Shown piece by piece: positions 10,545-21,849 of a DNA stretch of 64,000 bases. Below the pieces are notes generated by a model, which saw nothing but the letters and a program-made list of their open reading frames with translations, was not told the origin of the DNA and made no database searches. Each line of letters starts with the position of its first letter. The first letter of the stretch is position 1. The stretch is taken from contig CM056387.1 in assembly GCA_029718625.1 (NCBI GenBank), positions 39,868,945 through 39,932,944 on the forward strand, in the 5' to 3' direction. The position numbers and the translations under genes were made by a program. Source of the stretch: Synaphobranchus kaupii (lineage: Eukaryota; Chordata; Actinopteri; Anguilliformes; Synaphobranchidae).

Positions 10545-10941
10545 CCCCCCTCCACCCCCACCCCCACCCCCACCCCCACCCGGTCTCCAGGCCACTGCGC
10601 AGGAGAACAGCCTCGCAGAGCAAATCTGTTTTCATGCTAAACTGGTGTCTCGCTGAGCAAAGGTACATGAGATTATCCCCACAGTAAATCAACTTAGTAG
10701 GAAATATTTATTATTATTATTATTATTATTATTTTGACTTGGGGGAAAGTTCTACCACGACACAAATCTCCACAAAAAACATTCTCTACTCCTGGTCTAA
10801 ACTTAGCATTCCCAGTACAGGAGTGAGGTACCGTTGTGCCGGCGTTTGTGTTTCTAGTTGTAATGTTCTTCCAGAGAAATGCAGTCACACTCTTGTTTCG
10901 CAAGCTCCCTCTGTTTTTCCACAAAAGACAGGAAGAGGGGA

Positions 10942-10978
<37 letters not shown>
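10545..10978. repeat. Group of microsatellites: (CCCCCA)n, (TTA)n, (AC)n
   Basis: (CCCCCA)n lies at about 10550-10580, (TTA)n at about 10709-10735 and (AC)n at about 10947-10977. No gene lies between them. Confidence 0.85.
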
Positions 10979-10982
<4 letters not shown>

Positions 10983-11105
10983 CTAATGAGACCCAGACAG
11001 CTGCTTGGAAATCACTTCCTCTCTTTCTCTCTCCCTGGAGGGAAGCAGGGCAGAAGCCTCTGTTGAAAAACACACAGGTCTCTGGGTCGGATATAAAAAG
11101 AGTGA

Positions 11106-11412
11106 GTCCTTAAAGTTCTCACGCCTACGCCAACTTCACCCTACCTCTAGCAATAGCTCCTTAAAGTTCTTACACCTATACCAACTTCACCCTACCTCTA
11201 GCAATAGCTCCTTAAAGTTCTTACACCTACGCCAACTTCACCCTACCTCTAGCAATAGCTCCTTAAAGTTCTTACACCTACGCCAACTTCACCCTACCTC
11301 TAGCAATAGCTCCTTAAAGTTCTTACACCTACGCCAACTTCACCCTACCTCTAGCAATAGCTCCTTAAAGTTCTTACACCTACGCCAACTTCACCCTACC
11401 TCTAGCAATAGC
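11106..11412. repeat. 51-bp minisatellite, 6 copies
   Basis: Units start at 11106, 11157, 11208, 11259, 11310 and 11361, with the core CTTAAAGTTCTTACACCTAC. Only the first two copies show differences. The unit length, a multiple of three, creates a spurious 178-codon plus-strand frame. Confidence 0.93.
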
Positions 11413-13280
11413 TTAACTTCATGTATGACTCACGCTCCCAATGGACTGTACTGTACCACGACACACCAAATGAATCAGGTATACATCCGACACTACGTGA
11501 GCTGCATGGTTGTAACAACACAAAGAATGATTTCTGGGTAAATATGAATATCTCCTCCTACAGACGTTGTTGGAGTAATACAAATGTGACAAGGCCGGAG
11601 CAGACATGGGTGCTGTCAGTGTATTCACACTGCCTTACGGGTAGGTACTGGGGTACCTGTTGATACCGGTCTAAATGGCCAGTTGTTTTGCCTCGTTTTG
11701 ACGTCTAATTATTTTTATTCTAATTTTATGCGATTAGAGCATGCATGCTCAAATAAAGAAAAACGGAGAAAACTTTAACCAGTAACAGCAGGGCTGCCAA
11801 CTTCGGTCGAATTCAGACTGTTTCGTGAACCGGGGTGGGGGGGGTTAGGATCGAGGGGGGTTTAAAGCTTGATTTAAGATTTAATGGTTAAAGCTTGAAG
11901 GCTGAGTCTCACGCCAGATACGTGAGAGTTGGCAACCCTAGTAATAGGTTAGAAACGGGTTACAGTTCATCATGGCAAATAAATCCTAAAAAGAAATTTA
12001 GGCATCATAAAATATAAATGTGCTTGAACATTGAACAACTATTAATTCACAAATTAGGAAAACAACATTAACAAAAACAAAAAGAATCCCATTTTAATCA
12101 GTGCAATCTACATTGTGGGCAAACTGCAGCTGGAGACGTTGACATCAGTTAAGCTTATTTACTAGCAAGCTTCACTGACTTCAATCATCACAATACACGG
12201 TGTTATTGTTCAAACCGGCTGGGTGCACCTGTTTGTGTCTGCAGTCACACACAGTTAGTTAACCTCAACATGTGAAAGCCTCAGATATAGCATAGATGGA
12301 TATAGGCTGCTGCCTGACTTTCTGTACAATCCATTCCTCCAACAGGGACCAAAGAGTCTTTGGACAGAGCACTCAGGTGGCCTCTATATACAGCCTATAG
12401 GCTATATTCTCACCAGTCAAGGTAAGATACACTGAGTAATTGCGATTATACTCAATTTTAACTTCGAATAATATAATTTGTGGTTCGGCAAGCTAGCCTC
12501 CTTGTGTAGGCAACATTTTATAACGCACCACCAATTCACCTTCTTGTAAGTACTGCACTGCACATGTGCCGATGCCCCTTTTATGCCATTATAAGCGCAC
12601 AAGATCCGTCAGTGCAACGTTAACTAACTAACTTGCACAGTAACGTTGCGCTTTGGGGCGTTTAGGTTATATTAAACAAATCATATTCGTCTTGCGTTTC
12701 AGCGGACTCTTAATAACTGTTAACCATTTTAACAGTGCTTCCTATCAAACTAGCCAGATGAACAACAACAGTGAAAGGCTACTTTAACTTTAGCAGGAGA
12801 AACGTTATCTAAGAGTTCACCTAATGTTAGCTTTCCAACACAACTAACGTCACGACGTCAGGACGCACCAGTAACGATTATCTAAAACTGCCAAGCACAA
12901 ACATACGGCTATACGTATAACACATATAACGTTAGCTAGCCTATAATCGGTTTTTCCCTCGTTATTTTATAAATCATCTATTTGCATTGTGCTGCTTAGG
13001 GTTGGGTAACTTAGGTAGGCTAACAATGTTAGCTAGCTAACGTCATAACACTTTCATTCATCAGCAGTTAGCTAAAGTTAGCTACAGGTACATTGGTCGT
13101 CAGATAAGTAGCGACTACAAAAGCAAGCTGATTGTCTAACCAGTTCAACAATCGTGTGTTTGTTAGTTTTTACCTTTTAAGATGTGGTAACGTTATAAAT
13201 TACTTTCGTAATCTTATAAACCTCCACACAAATTGCTGGTTATTTAAATGAATTGCCTGGGTCGTACCGTCAAGTTAGGT
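11413..13280. other. Single-copy upstream region of RAG2/IFTAP, no exon recognised
   Basis: AT-rich unique sequence with many GCTAGC/GTTAGC words (12900-13090) and no coding signal. The RAG2 5' non-coding exon should lie in or just after this stretch. Plausible plus-strand donors are TTAG|GTAGGC near 13014 and CTACAG|GTACAT near 13088, but nothing decides between them. Confidence 0.4.
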
Positions 13281-13289
13281 TCACATTAC

Positions 13290-13355
13290 CGTTCAAACAT
13301 TCCCTCAGATCCAAGAAAGCGACGCCGTCGCACAATGCATACTGGGAATTGGAGT
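13290..13355 (-). promoter_or_regulatory. IFTAP: Likely IFTAP promoter and first exon with ZNF143/THAP11 motif
   Basis: The plus-strand 20-mer TGCATACTGGGAATTGGAGT at 13336-13355 is the reverse complement of ACTCCAATTCCCAGTATGCA. It differs from the ZNF143/THAP11 consensus ACTACAATTCCCAGNATGCA at only one fixed base. Such sites mark ubiquitously active, often bidirectional promoters. On the minus strand, about 45 bp further on, GAACG|GTAATG at 13290 is a plausible donor for a first exon. RAG2 coding begins about 390 bp away on the other strand. The motif is seen; the promoter function is inferred. Confidence 0.5.
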
Positions 13356-13728
13356 TTTCGTGCTTTTCCACAGCAAACAATGAACTGGAGAAAAGACTAC
13401 GACCTCCAACGCGTACGATTGCAGCTATGATCGAAGCCTTTAATGAATCATAGTATATTAAGCAAAGATTCCGTGTTTTGTGGCAGCACTTGTATCTACG
13501 TGTCTTGATGCCATAAAGGAATGAATTAAGAATGCTAAAATTGCGTCATGTTTTTATTAACATATACAATTTTTTTTAAATATCATAAATAGACGCAAAA
13601 AATGTAGCACCTTTACCTTGATTATTGGCAACTAGAAGCTTTAATTTTTCACTCTTCAGCTAAAAACTTGACATTAGCTGATTACAAAAAGCTGACCGTA
13701 TCTTCCTGATTTGTGTTTTTCCACACAG

Positions 13729-13741
13729 TTCCCTACGCAGC
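13729..13741 (+). other. RAG2: RAG2 coding-exon acceptor and 5' leader
   Basis: The T-rich tract ending TTTTTCCACACAG (13728) is a good acceptor, leaving 13 bp of 5' UTR before the ATG. It implies an upstream non-coding exon, as in other vertebrate RAG2 genes. Confidence 0.7.
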
Positions 13742-15337
13742 ATGTCCTTGCAGCTAGTAACTGCGGTGAACTGTGCAGGTTTGCTGCAGCCCGGCTGCTC
13801 TCTGCTACAGCTGGACGGGTCCGTTTTCCTGTTTGGGCAGAAGGGCTGGCCTAAGCGGTCCTGCCCGACGGGCGTTTTCAGCGTGCGACTGAAGCAGGAT
13901 CAGCTCAAGCTGAGGGCCATCTCCTTCTCCAACGACTCCTGCTACCTGCCCCCGCTGCGCTCCCCCGCCGTTACCCGCCTCGACCCCCAGGGCGGCGACC
14001 CCGAGTGCTACCTCATCCACGGAGGCCGCACCCCAAACAACGAGCTGTCCGCCAGTCTGTACCTGCTGGGCCTGGACGGGCGCGGGTGCAACCGCAAGGT
14101 GACCCTGCGTTGCCAGGAGAAGGAGCTGATAGGGGAGCCGCCGAGCGCACGGTACGGTCATACCGCCAGCGTTGTGAGAAGCCGCGGGAAGACGGCCTGC
14201 GTGCTCTTCGGCGGCCGCTCCTATAGGCCGCCGAGCGAGAGGACCACGGAGACGTGGAACAGCGTGGTGGACTGCCCTCCCCTCGTCTACGTCGTCGACC
14301 TGGAGTTCGGCTGCTGCTCCGCCCACGTCCTGCCCGAGCTCGTCGACGGGCAGTCCTTCCACCTGGCCCTGTCCCGCGGGGACTGCGTGTACATCCTGGG
14401 GGGCCACACCCTGGACTCCGACTCCCGCCCCCCCCGGCTGTTCCGGCTGAAGGTGGAGCTCCTCCAGGGCAGCCCCCGGCTCTCCTGCGAGGCCCTGGAC
14501 TCCGGTCTCTGCCTGACCAGCTGCATCGCCACCCTCGTCGGCGGCGGCTCCGCCCACGAGTACATCGTCCTGGGCGGGTACCGGTCCGAGTCGGAGAAGC
14601 GGCTGGAGTGCAGCCGGGTGGTGCTGGACGACGACGGGATCCGAATCGAGCCTCAGGAGCCGCCGGCGTGGACCGGGGAGATCAGTCACAGCCGGACCTG
14701 GTTCGGCGGAAGCCTGGGGCCGGGCAGAGCTCTTATCGGGGTCCCCACCCCCCCGGAAGCCCACTGCTTCTACCAGGTGAGCTTCAGACAGGAAGGGGAA
14801 GGAGACGGGGGAGACCCAACGCAGGGGTGCAGCCAGGAGTCCACAGACTTCGAGGACTCTGCCCCGCTGGAGGACTCGGAGGAGCTGTACTTCGGCCGCG
14901 AGCCCCACGAGCTGGACGACAGCAGCGACGGCGAGGGCGACACGTACAACGAGGAAGACGAGGACGACGAATCCCAGACAGGGTACTGGGCGAAGTGCTG
15001 CCGGGGCTGCCTGGTGGACCCCAACACCTGGGAGCCGTACTACTCGACCGAGCTGTGCCGGCCGGCCATGATCTTCTGCTCCAAGGGTGAGGAGGGCCAC
15101 TGGGTCCACGCGCAGTGCATGGACCTGACAGAGATGCTCCTGGTACAGCTCTCCCAGACCAGCAGCAAGTACTTCTGCCAGGACCACGGCGGGCTGCCAT
15201 GGCAGGAGGCCGGGACCCCGCCCCGCTCCGCGCCACCCCTAAAACGCACCCCCATGAAGAAGCAGCACAAGAGAGCCCCCGTCAAGCTGAATATGACTCC
15301 AGCCAAGAAGTCCTTCCTCAGGAAGCTGTTTGATTGA
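13742..15337 (+). CDS. RAG2: V(D)J recombination-activating protein 2
   Basis: RAG2 is the regulatory partner of RAG1 in the V(D)J recombinase, acting in developing lymphocyte nuclei. The complete 531-residue protein lies in one exon; mammalian RAG2 is 527. It begins MSLQ and carries the family block FGQKGWPKRSCPTGVF at 31-46. Residues about 1-350 form the six-bladed kelch-like propeller (HGGRTPNNEL 93-102, FGGRSY 156-161, ILGGH 218-222, VLGGY 276-280). Residues 351-411 are an acidic hinge. A PHD finger at about 415-484 has the ligand set C419, C423, C446, H453, H456, C459, C479 and H482, and W454 corresponds to the mouse W453 that reads H3K4me3. The Thr-Pro at 492-493 matches the CDK2 degron region, and the tail KKSFLRKLFD is conserved. 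Codon use is strongly GC-ended. No damage is seen. Confidence 0.98.
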   Translation: MSLQLVTAVNCAGLLQPGCSLLQLDGSVFLFGQKGWPKRSCPTGVFSVRLKQDQLKLRAISFSNDSCYLPPLRSPAVTRLDPQGGDPECYLIHGGRTPNNELSASLYLLGLDGRGCNRKVTLRCQEKELIGEPPSARYGHTASVVRSRGKTACVLFGGRSYRPPSERTTETWNSVVDCPPLVYVVDLEFGCCSAHVLPELVDGQSFHLALSRGDCVYILGGHTLDSDSRPPRLFRLKVELLQGSPRLSCEALDSGLCLTSCIATLVGGGSAHEYIVLGGYRSESEKRLECSRVVLDDDGIRIEPQEPPAWTGEISHSRTWFGGSLGPGRALIGVPTPPEAHCFYQVSFRQEGEGDGGDPTQGCSQESTDFEDSAPLEDSEELYFGREPHELDDSSDGEGDTYNEEDEDDESQTGYWAKCCRGCLVDPNTWEPYYSTELCRPAMIFCSKGEEGHWVHAQCMDLTEMLLVQLSQTSSKYFCQDHGGLPWQEAGTPPRSAPPLKRTPMKKQHKRAPVKLNMTPAKKSFLRKLFD

Positions 15338-15666
15338 CCTTGGCCTGTAGATTTGCCGTATGGCGTACCCAAAGCAGCCAATATTCTTTGATTTGATACC
15401 ATATGAAAACAGTTTGTGTGTGTGTGGGAGGGGGGGGGGGGGCATATTGAATCTTTGCGTAATGTAGCATATGAAGGTTGGTGTTGTGAGTTATTAAAAT
15501 TTTGATTGTTTAATATTAGAATGTCGAAGTGTCATTTCAAATGGCTCATTTGCTTTTTACATTTTGCTTCTCTGTAACCTCAGTTCCTGACTAGTTTATT
15601 AAAATGAGCTTTTTTTAATGGAATATTTTTTTTATTTAAAAAAATCTTGCAATAATCCAAGAAATC

Positions 15667-15672
15667 AATAAA
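15667..15672 (+). terminator. RAG2: Candidate RAG2 poly(A) signal
   Basis: AATAAA lies 330 bp after the RAG2 stop, with a long TG repeat starting 22 bp downstream that could serve as the GU-rich element. ATTAAA at 15493-15498 is an alternative. Confidence 0.5.
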
Positions 15673-15692
15673 GATTGTCAAATGAATTACGG

Positions 15693-15693
<1 letters not shown>

Positions 15694-15758
<65 letters not shown>
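15694..15758. repeat. (TG)n microsatellite, about 32 units
   Basis: An uninterrupted TG run followed by an alternating purine-pyrimidine GCGCGTGCGCGCACACGCAC segment. It lies between the convergent RAG2 and RAG1 genes. Confidence 0.95.
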
Positions 15759-15759
<1 letters not shown>

Positions 15760-16144
15760 AGCGCGTGCGCGCACACGCACACTTATTTTCATTATTTGAA
15801 TGATAATTATGATAATCATTATTTGAATGATCAGGATACAGAAGTTTGTAAATGTTTTGTACTGTTGGGACAAAAAGAACAAATACAGAATTTCAAAAAA
15901 GATATTAATAAATGGCAATTATAATCTTATAATCTTTAGGTTTTAAACATTTTGAGTGGGTGGAGTCCCATGGGTAGGTATGCAATCAGAACCCTCCCAG
16001 ACCAAAATATCTAGTGTACACAAAGAAGGCATGAGCTTCCGGGCTATATTGCAGAGCGGTCTGTATCGTAGTCATGGCAGTTATTGACAGGTTAGCTATA
16101 ATACATTTTTTCATGTTATTTCCATAACTACATTTGCTCATACA

Positions 16145-16355
16145 TGTGTAGCATTCAGCAGACACGCCTATCCAGAGTGATTTACACAGCTTACATTCTT
16201 TTACATACAATCCACTGATGCAGCTGCATAATAGCGACACATTTCAGGGTAAGTACTGGGTAAGTAAGGGTAAAACAACAGTGCCTTACCTGGGAATGAA
16301 ACCTACAGCCTCAGGTACAATACCAGTTCCCTACCCATCATGCAACACTGCCAAC
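16145..16355 (-). mobile_element. tRNA-headed SINE with L2-type tail, minus orientation
   Basis: Read on the minus strand it runs from a tRNA-like head, with B-box-like text near GGTTTCATTCCC, through CCAGTACTTACCC to the tail ...ATCACTCTGGATAGGCGTGT with GCTGAATGC. Tails of the form CTCTGGATAAGAGYGTCTGC are those of L2-clade LINEs and the SINEs they mobilise (described for eel UnaL2/UnaSINE1). This copy is diverged. Confidence 0.65.
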
Positions 16356-16475
16356 CCCACTGATAATTTAAAGGCCTCAATTATGTGCACGTTACCATGC
16401 CTTGTGTTTGTATGTCTGTGGATGACAGTGTCGCGCAAAATAAATGAGGTATTGCTGTAATCAAAGATAATAGTA

Positions 16476-16481
16476 TTTATT
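16476..16481 (-). terminator. RAG1: One of several candidate RAG1 poly(A) signals
   Basis: AATAAA on the minus strand. Others occur at about 16567, 17310 and 17619. The stretch 16440-18540 is AT-rich single-copy DNA with no ORF of its own and is most simply the RAG1 3' UTR plus spacer. The true site cannot be chosen from sequence alone. Confidence 0.25.
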
Positions 16482-18544
16482 GTTTTATCAAAAAAACAAC
16501 AAAATGTATAACATTATAAAAACATTTTAAACCTTAAAACAAGGCTTTAGTATAAAATGAAAACATTTTTATTAAGGACCTAAATAACAAACTGCCGTGT
16601 TACAGTATACAAATGGAATAGTGTATTATTTTAACATGAGTCAAAGTTACAAAATAATATTGCAGAGATGTAATTGCATAAGCAGTTGTGTAAACTCCTT
16701 ATTTCTGGTGCAAAAACATAAACAAAACCAACCACCAAAAGGTACTTTACCACAGAATCACAAAATTGCAATAACATTGTACAGTAGAACGATCAGCTGG
16801 CATCACGCATATGGTGTCCAAGCTTTAGTGTACTTACATAATGTGGGGGGTGGGAATACCAAAAAGATGGAATGCTGAATTAATATTAATCCAGATCCAT
16901 GCAAAAAATTTCATCATCCCTTTTCCCCTTTTCAAGGAATTAAATTCAACAGCAAAACATCAAATATGCAACACATATCAGCAATAAAAACATAAAATTA
17001 GTATTGAAGAGGATATCACGTTGTGCTCGTTCCTCGTAAAACAATATGTTTTAAAAAAGATTTGTCATACTCATACTTGCATAAGCCCCAAAGACTATGC
17101 ACTGCTTGACATCACTTGTAAAAAGTTACAGGGGTTAAAAATGACAAAACTTCACTTGAAAACAAATCACCACAACCTCGAAATGGCAAACAAACTCAGA
17201 CAATTAAATCAAAAGTTGCTTCAAACATCTTCTTCTGTTCCTTCCTCTCTCTTTCTCTCTCTTTCACATCAATTCTCCCTCTTTCCAGCCGCCAAAGAAG
17301 AGGTGCGGCTTTATTCAGACTGGAAGAAAAAAAAAATCTATTTTGCAGTGGAATGAAAGTGTAAGAGAGGCAGCAGGTGACGGAAGATGTTTGAGCGAAA
17401 CGCCAAATACAGCTGACGGCCGTCAGTTTGAGTCCAGGCCCCAAAGCCCACTGCAAAATGTGCAAGGTCCAAGCCAGGACAATAAGGACAGCTGTTATTA
17501 CAAATATCCCCCTTACACACAACCTCAATTTTATAAAAATACAAATAAAACATTGCTCTCCACCTCCATTTATAATATTTTGCAATAAACATATCCCCCT
17601 GCTAATTAATGAAGGCTCTTTTATTTCGGGAATCAGGGTAGAATGGTCACATTCTCCCTCCTGTGAATGCCGAATCCTATAAGGGGTCATTCTGCTCCAC
17701 AGGGGCCCAATATAAAGCACTAAAGCAATCATTTTTCCTCGCGCTCATGAAACAAAGACAATTTGAGTTTCTGTAATTCCATTTCTTTCCTGACCTGGTG
17801 ATAAATTAATGCAGAAGTCATAAAATGTATGCTCCTTTAACACAATTACCTGTCCCTGACTTACAATGCTTTCATCTTTTTCCATAAATAACCTTTCTGT
17901 ATAAATTCATGGATGTGTCTCAGCCCAGCGGCACAATAAACTACCCAATATTTCACAGGAAGTACGGAAATACAATTTCAGACCTTTATATGCACACAAA
18001 ACAGAATAAAGTATTGTGGACCATCTGAACTGGTTAATTGTCACAACCTTTTTCCCCTTTTCTTTTTTTCTTGAAAACATGAACTTGAGAAACTAGCAAG
18101 AGTGGAAACCACATTATTTCACTTCTTTGACATTAAATGAATCAATCAAGGTGAATAAAACAAAGAAATACTCAGTTATCGCATAAAAGAAATCTATCAT
18201 AGTAAAAAAGAAATGGCACAAATGCCTGCATTAAAGTGTGTTGCCTTTCTTATTAAAAGTGTTATATAGACTATGCTGGAACCCTTCTCTCCAGACCTCT
18301 GTGGGTTGTGTAGCACTTAAAGGCACTTAGAGTAAATGAAATTACCAGCCACAATGAAACCTTTTTCACCATGAACAGAGAGGACCTGGGAGGCAGGAAA
18401 ACTCATGCCACGCTGAAAAAGTAGTTAATACTAAGTGCCTTTGCAATAAACGCAAGGGGAGATTGAGTCCAGATTCATTGTTATATGTGGCAGAGGGAAA
18501 TAATTTCAGAACCTTGATAAATTGAGTTCAACAAAACAGCTTTC

Positions 18545-20310
18545 TCAAAAGTCCAATGTGTCGACGGGGTCCAGCTGCATCTCGCTCTCGTCGTCAGGGT
18601 TGTCCACGGGGTCGATGGTGGCCTGCATAGCCTTGGCGGAGTTCTTGTGGGCCTCCATGAACCTCTGCAGGTACTTGGAGGTGTAGAGCCAGTGGTGTTT
18701 CAGGATGTCCTCCAGCTCGAAGCTCTTGGACTGCCGGGCGTTCATCTTACGGAAACGCCGGAAGAGCTTGTTCCCGGACTCGTTCCCCTCGCTGGCCCAG
18801 GCCCCGATGGACCCGTCCCGTTCGATGATCTCGGGCACGTGGGCCAGGGTCTTGTGGAGGTAGTTGGTGATCTTGCCGTCGTAGCGGTGTTTGAAGGTGG
18901 AGGAGAGGAGTTCGGCGAAGCGCTGCGAGTTGAAGCTGTAGCGGCAGAGCTGGTCGGGGCACTCTCGGGCGGGGCACGTGGCGCGCCAGACGGGCTTCAT
19001 CTGCAGGTAGAGCTCCATCAGCTCCCTCAGGGCCTCCCTCCGCTCCTCGGAGGCCACCAGCTCGCACACCGCCTCCGCCGCTTCCCGGGTCATCAGCCGC
19101 CGGGCGTAATTGCCGTTCATCCTCATCACGGGCTTCAGCTTCATCGTCTTCCTCAGCTGCTTGTCGAGCGTCGCCCGCCAGCTCCGCCGCTCCTCCCGGC
19201 CGGGCACGCCGCCCGCTCTCAGGTGCACCTCGCCGATCTCGTCCTGGAACAGCTTGTAGAACTCGGCGGCGTTGCCGATGTCGCAGTGCAGCGCGTCCAT
19301 GGTGGGGTGGGTCTCCATGAAGGGCTTGGCGGAGACGCCCTTCACGCGGTCGCGCAGCTCGTCGGCGGACTCCGAGTAGGGGTTGGAGCGCCAGACCTCG
19401 TAGCGTTCGGTGTTCTCCTCGTGGCTCCGGGTGATGGAGTGCAGCACCATGTTTCGGGAGGCCTGAGCGCGGGTGGAGTCACAGAGGGTGCAGACGTAGG
19501 TGGAGCCCGAAGCCTCCAGCCCCTCCAACTCACGCACCATCTTCTCGTCGTACCCCGTCCCCCGGAATTGCACGCGGAAGGACCGCGGTAGGCCGCCGAC
19601 GGGCAGGATGAGCCGGCTCTCCTTCATGGCATTGCGCTCCGCCACCACGGGCCCCAGGATGGCGGTAAGCGTCTCGTGGTCGGACTCGTCGACGAACATC
19701 AGGCACAGCGGCCTGCAGCTGAGCTCCGAGTTGGGCTTGGGCTCCTGGAAAACCATCACGTCCTCGTCGGCACCTTCCGCGCGCACGGACACCGACATCA
19801 CCGTGAAGGAGAAGCGCACGGCCTTCTCCGGCAGGGCGGGCCCGCCCCCGTGCTTCTCGCTGACGTCCCCCATCCCGTCGCACGACTCTTTGATCACCAC
19901 TGTGAAGCCCCCCGTGCACGAGCAGTCCTCCAAACCCTGGTCCCTCAGGCCCTCCACAATGTCTTCCTCCAGATCCCTGAGCGCCGACGCCAGGGCCACG
20001 TCGTAGCGGAACCGCCGGGCGATGGTGTCCGTGGCAGAGTCGTCCACGGACGCGGTCCAGCCCGACAGGCCGTCGACGATGCCCACCGCAGTGGAGCTGG
20101 ACACGCCCTTGAGCGCCGGCTGCCACTCAAAGGGGTGGTAGCCCGGCAACAGCTCCTTTTCTGCGTTGCGCAGTGCGTGGAGGGGCTGGAAAATCTGGCG
20201 CCCACTGGTGGCCTTGACCGTGCGGTACATCTTGTGGTACTGGCTGCAACTCAGGAAGGTGTTGACCCGAATAGCCAGACACACCGCAGGGTGCAGCCCA
20301 AACCCCCGGC
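18545..20310 (-). CDS. RAG1: RAG1 coding exon 3: catalytic core
   Basis: This exon encodes residues 486-1073 of V(D)J recombinase RAG1, the nuclease that nicks and hairpins DNA at recombination signals. The acceptor CTCTCTCTCAG|GCC lies in a GA-repeat polypyrimidine tract. The split Gly codon joins exon 2 to give [19 protein letters not shown]. It contains dimerisation, pre-RNase H, catalytic RNase H and zinc-binding regions. By alignment with mouse the DDE triad is D630 (ESCDGMGDV), D740 (RGTGYDEK) and E996 ([10 protein letters not shown]). The zinc-binding CTLCDS and the near-invariant [11 protein letters not shown] are present. The frame is intact to TGA at 18547-18545. Two small insertions relative to mouse shift the numbering by 2 and then 4. 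RAG1 descends from a Transib-type transposase. Confidence 0.98.
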
Positions 20311-21429
20311 CTGAGAGAGAGAGAGAGAAAGCAAAGATTAAGCAAAGATTAATATTTAATAATTACTACTTATTGAATAAAATACAAGGCTCTGTTCATC
20401 TATATTTCAGCTCCATTTGAATTTGTCACTTGTTATTTCCCAATATGCTTTGCCAAAATACAGTATGTGTGTACTTGTGCCAAAAAGGCGAATTTTGAAT
20501 TTGCATTTCATGAATCAAGAGGGGGTGATGTCGCCTGAAAGGAAAACATGAGAGGTTGGACGCCATACCTCACTCAGTTTCTCCTTGTCTAGGCTCCTAT
20601 ACGGGCTCCTATACGGGCCTGGCAGCACTATTTAATTCTAGCTGCCATAGCCAGAGAAATAGTGTGTGACACCCAAATCAGTGCCTGATTTATTTAATTA
20701 TTTTATCATTTACACTGTCAGAATGAAAATGATTGTTATTAATAATATTTTGTTTGTATGTTATTATAATTAGAGTTTGTGGTCCTTGTGGAGGTAATTA
20801 AGCTAGAAATGTGTTTGCCTGTTTAAAACTTTAAGTGCCATTGTTGTTGATGATACAGTCAAGATTTGCCTAAGGGACTCCTTGTTTTGCATTTGTTTCT
20901 AGATGATTGTCGTTCACATTTTGGCAGTACGCACTTATTGTGCATCATTCCAATGAAGCGCTTGAATTGAAATGAGAGAGAGACCGAGCGAAAGACTTGA
21001 ATTTCGATAAAGTACATGTGGCACAAAAGCACTAATTTGCTGCTGTGATGGTTAGCATCCCTTCAAGGACATTTGCAGTGTTTATTTTCAAGAAAAACCA
21101 ACTTTAAAAAAACTAAACAAAAAAAAACAAGGAAAAGGTACAGATAATTACAGCAGTGACAATATTTCCCAAGGAAATTGTACATTTGTAATGATTATTC
21201 CTGTCATCGCCAGAACAAGAGGTTGAAACAGTGAGAGCTGGCAGGCCTGATCTATTGGCGCAAGATGAAAACAGACACCAGCTGGCCCCTGTCCTCCCAC
21301 GGGGCCGAGACTGGGCCATTTACCATCACCCAGCCTTCCCCGCGCCTCTGTTAGCAGACGTGAGCTGCACTCCTGTTGTTTTGATCTAAACAGGCTTCTG
21401 ACGAGCGTTGTTGTTTTGAATTAGAAAGC

Positions 21430-21538
21430 AAGCGAAAGATAGAGAGATAAGGGGGGAGGAGGGGAGAAGGGGAGGAGGGAGGAGGGAGGGGGGAGGGGGG
21501 AGGGGGGAGGGGGGAGGAGGGGAGGAGGGAGGGAGGGC
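21430..21538. repeat. G-rich (GGGGGGA)n tract in RAG1 intron
   Basis: About 100 bp of G-runs separated by single A's on the plus strand, the RAG1 template strand. It has more than four runs of at least three G, so it can in principle form a G-quadruplex. It lies in the 1539-bp intron between coding exons 2 and 3. Confidence 0.85.
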
Positions 21539-21744
21539 AGTCTGTGGTTTTTCAGTCAGCTGCGACACGCAATGAAAAATTAGCATCGTTTAGATTGTTC
21601 TTGTTTTTTGTTGGTGTTCCCCCGCCCCTCCCCCCTGTGCCTCAGAGCATTCCATCAGAGACGGGAATCAAGGTTGTCAACAAAAAACAACAAAAAAAAA
21701 CAAAAAAAGGATGACAATTACACAGGATTGTCAACGTGTGAACG

Positions 21745-21775
<31 letters not shown>
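21745..21775. repeat. (TA)n microsatellite
   Basis: About 15 TA units in the same RAG1 intron, about 75 bp downstream of the exon 2 donor in the RAG1 direction. Confidence 0.9.
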
Positions 21776-21778
<3 letters not shown>

Positions 21779-21849
21779 GCAGTTGGATAACAACAAAGGA
21801 TTTTGAATGCCATGACACAATCAGTAAAAGCGTAACGGCGCATCAGTAC

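Noticed and set aside
13253..13453. Short plus-strand frames upstream of RAG2 as a separate gene
   Set aside because: They cover the presumed IFTAP/RAG2 promoter with no recognisable product. The ZNF143-type motif explains the conserved look better.
13805..15187. 460-codon antisense frame across RAG2
   Set aside because: It is a shadow of the GC-rich RAG2 coding sequence. RAG2 itself accounts for every conserved motif.
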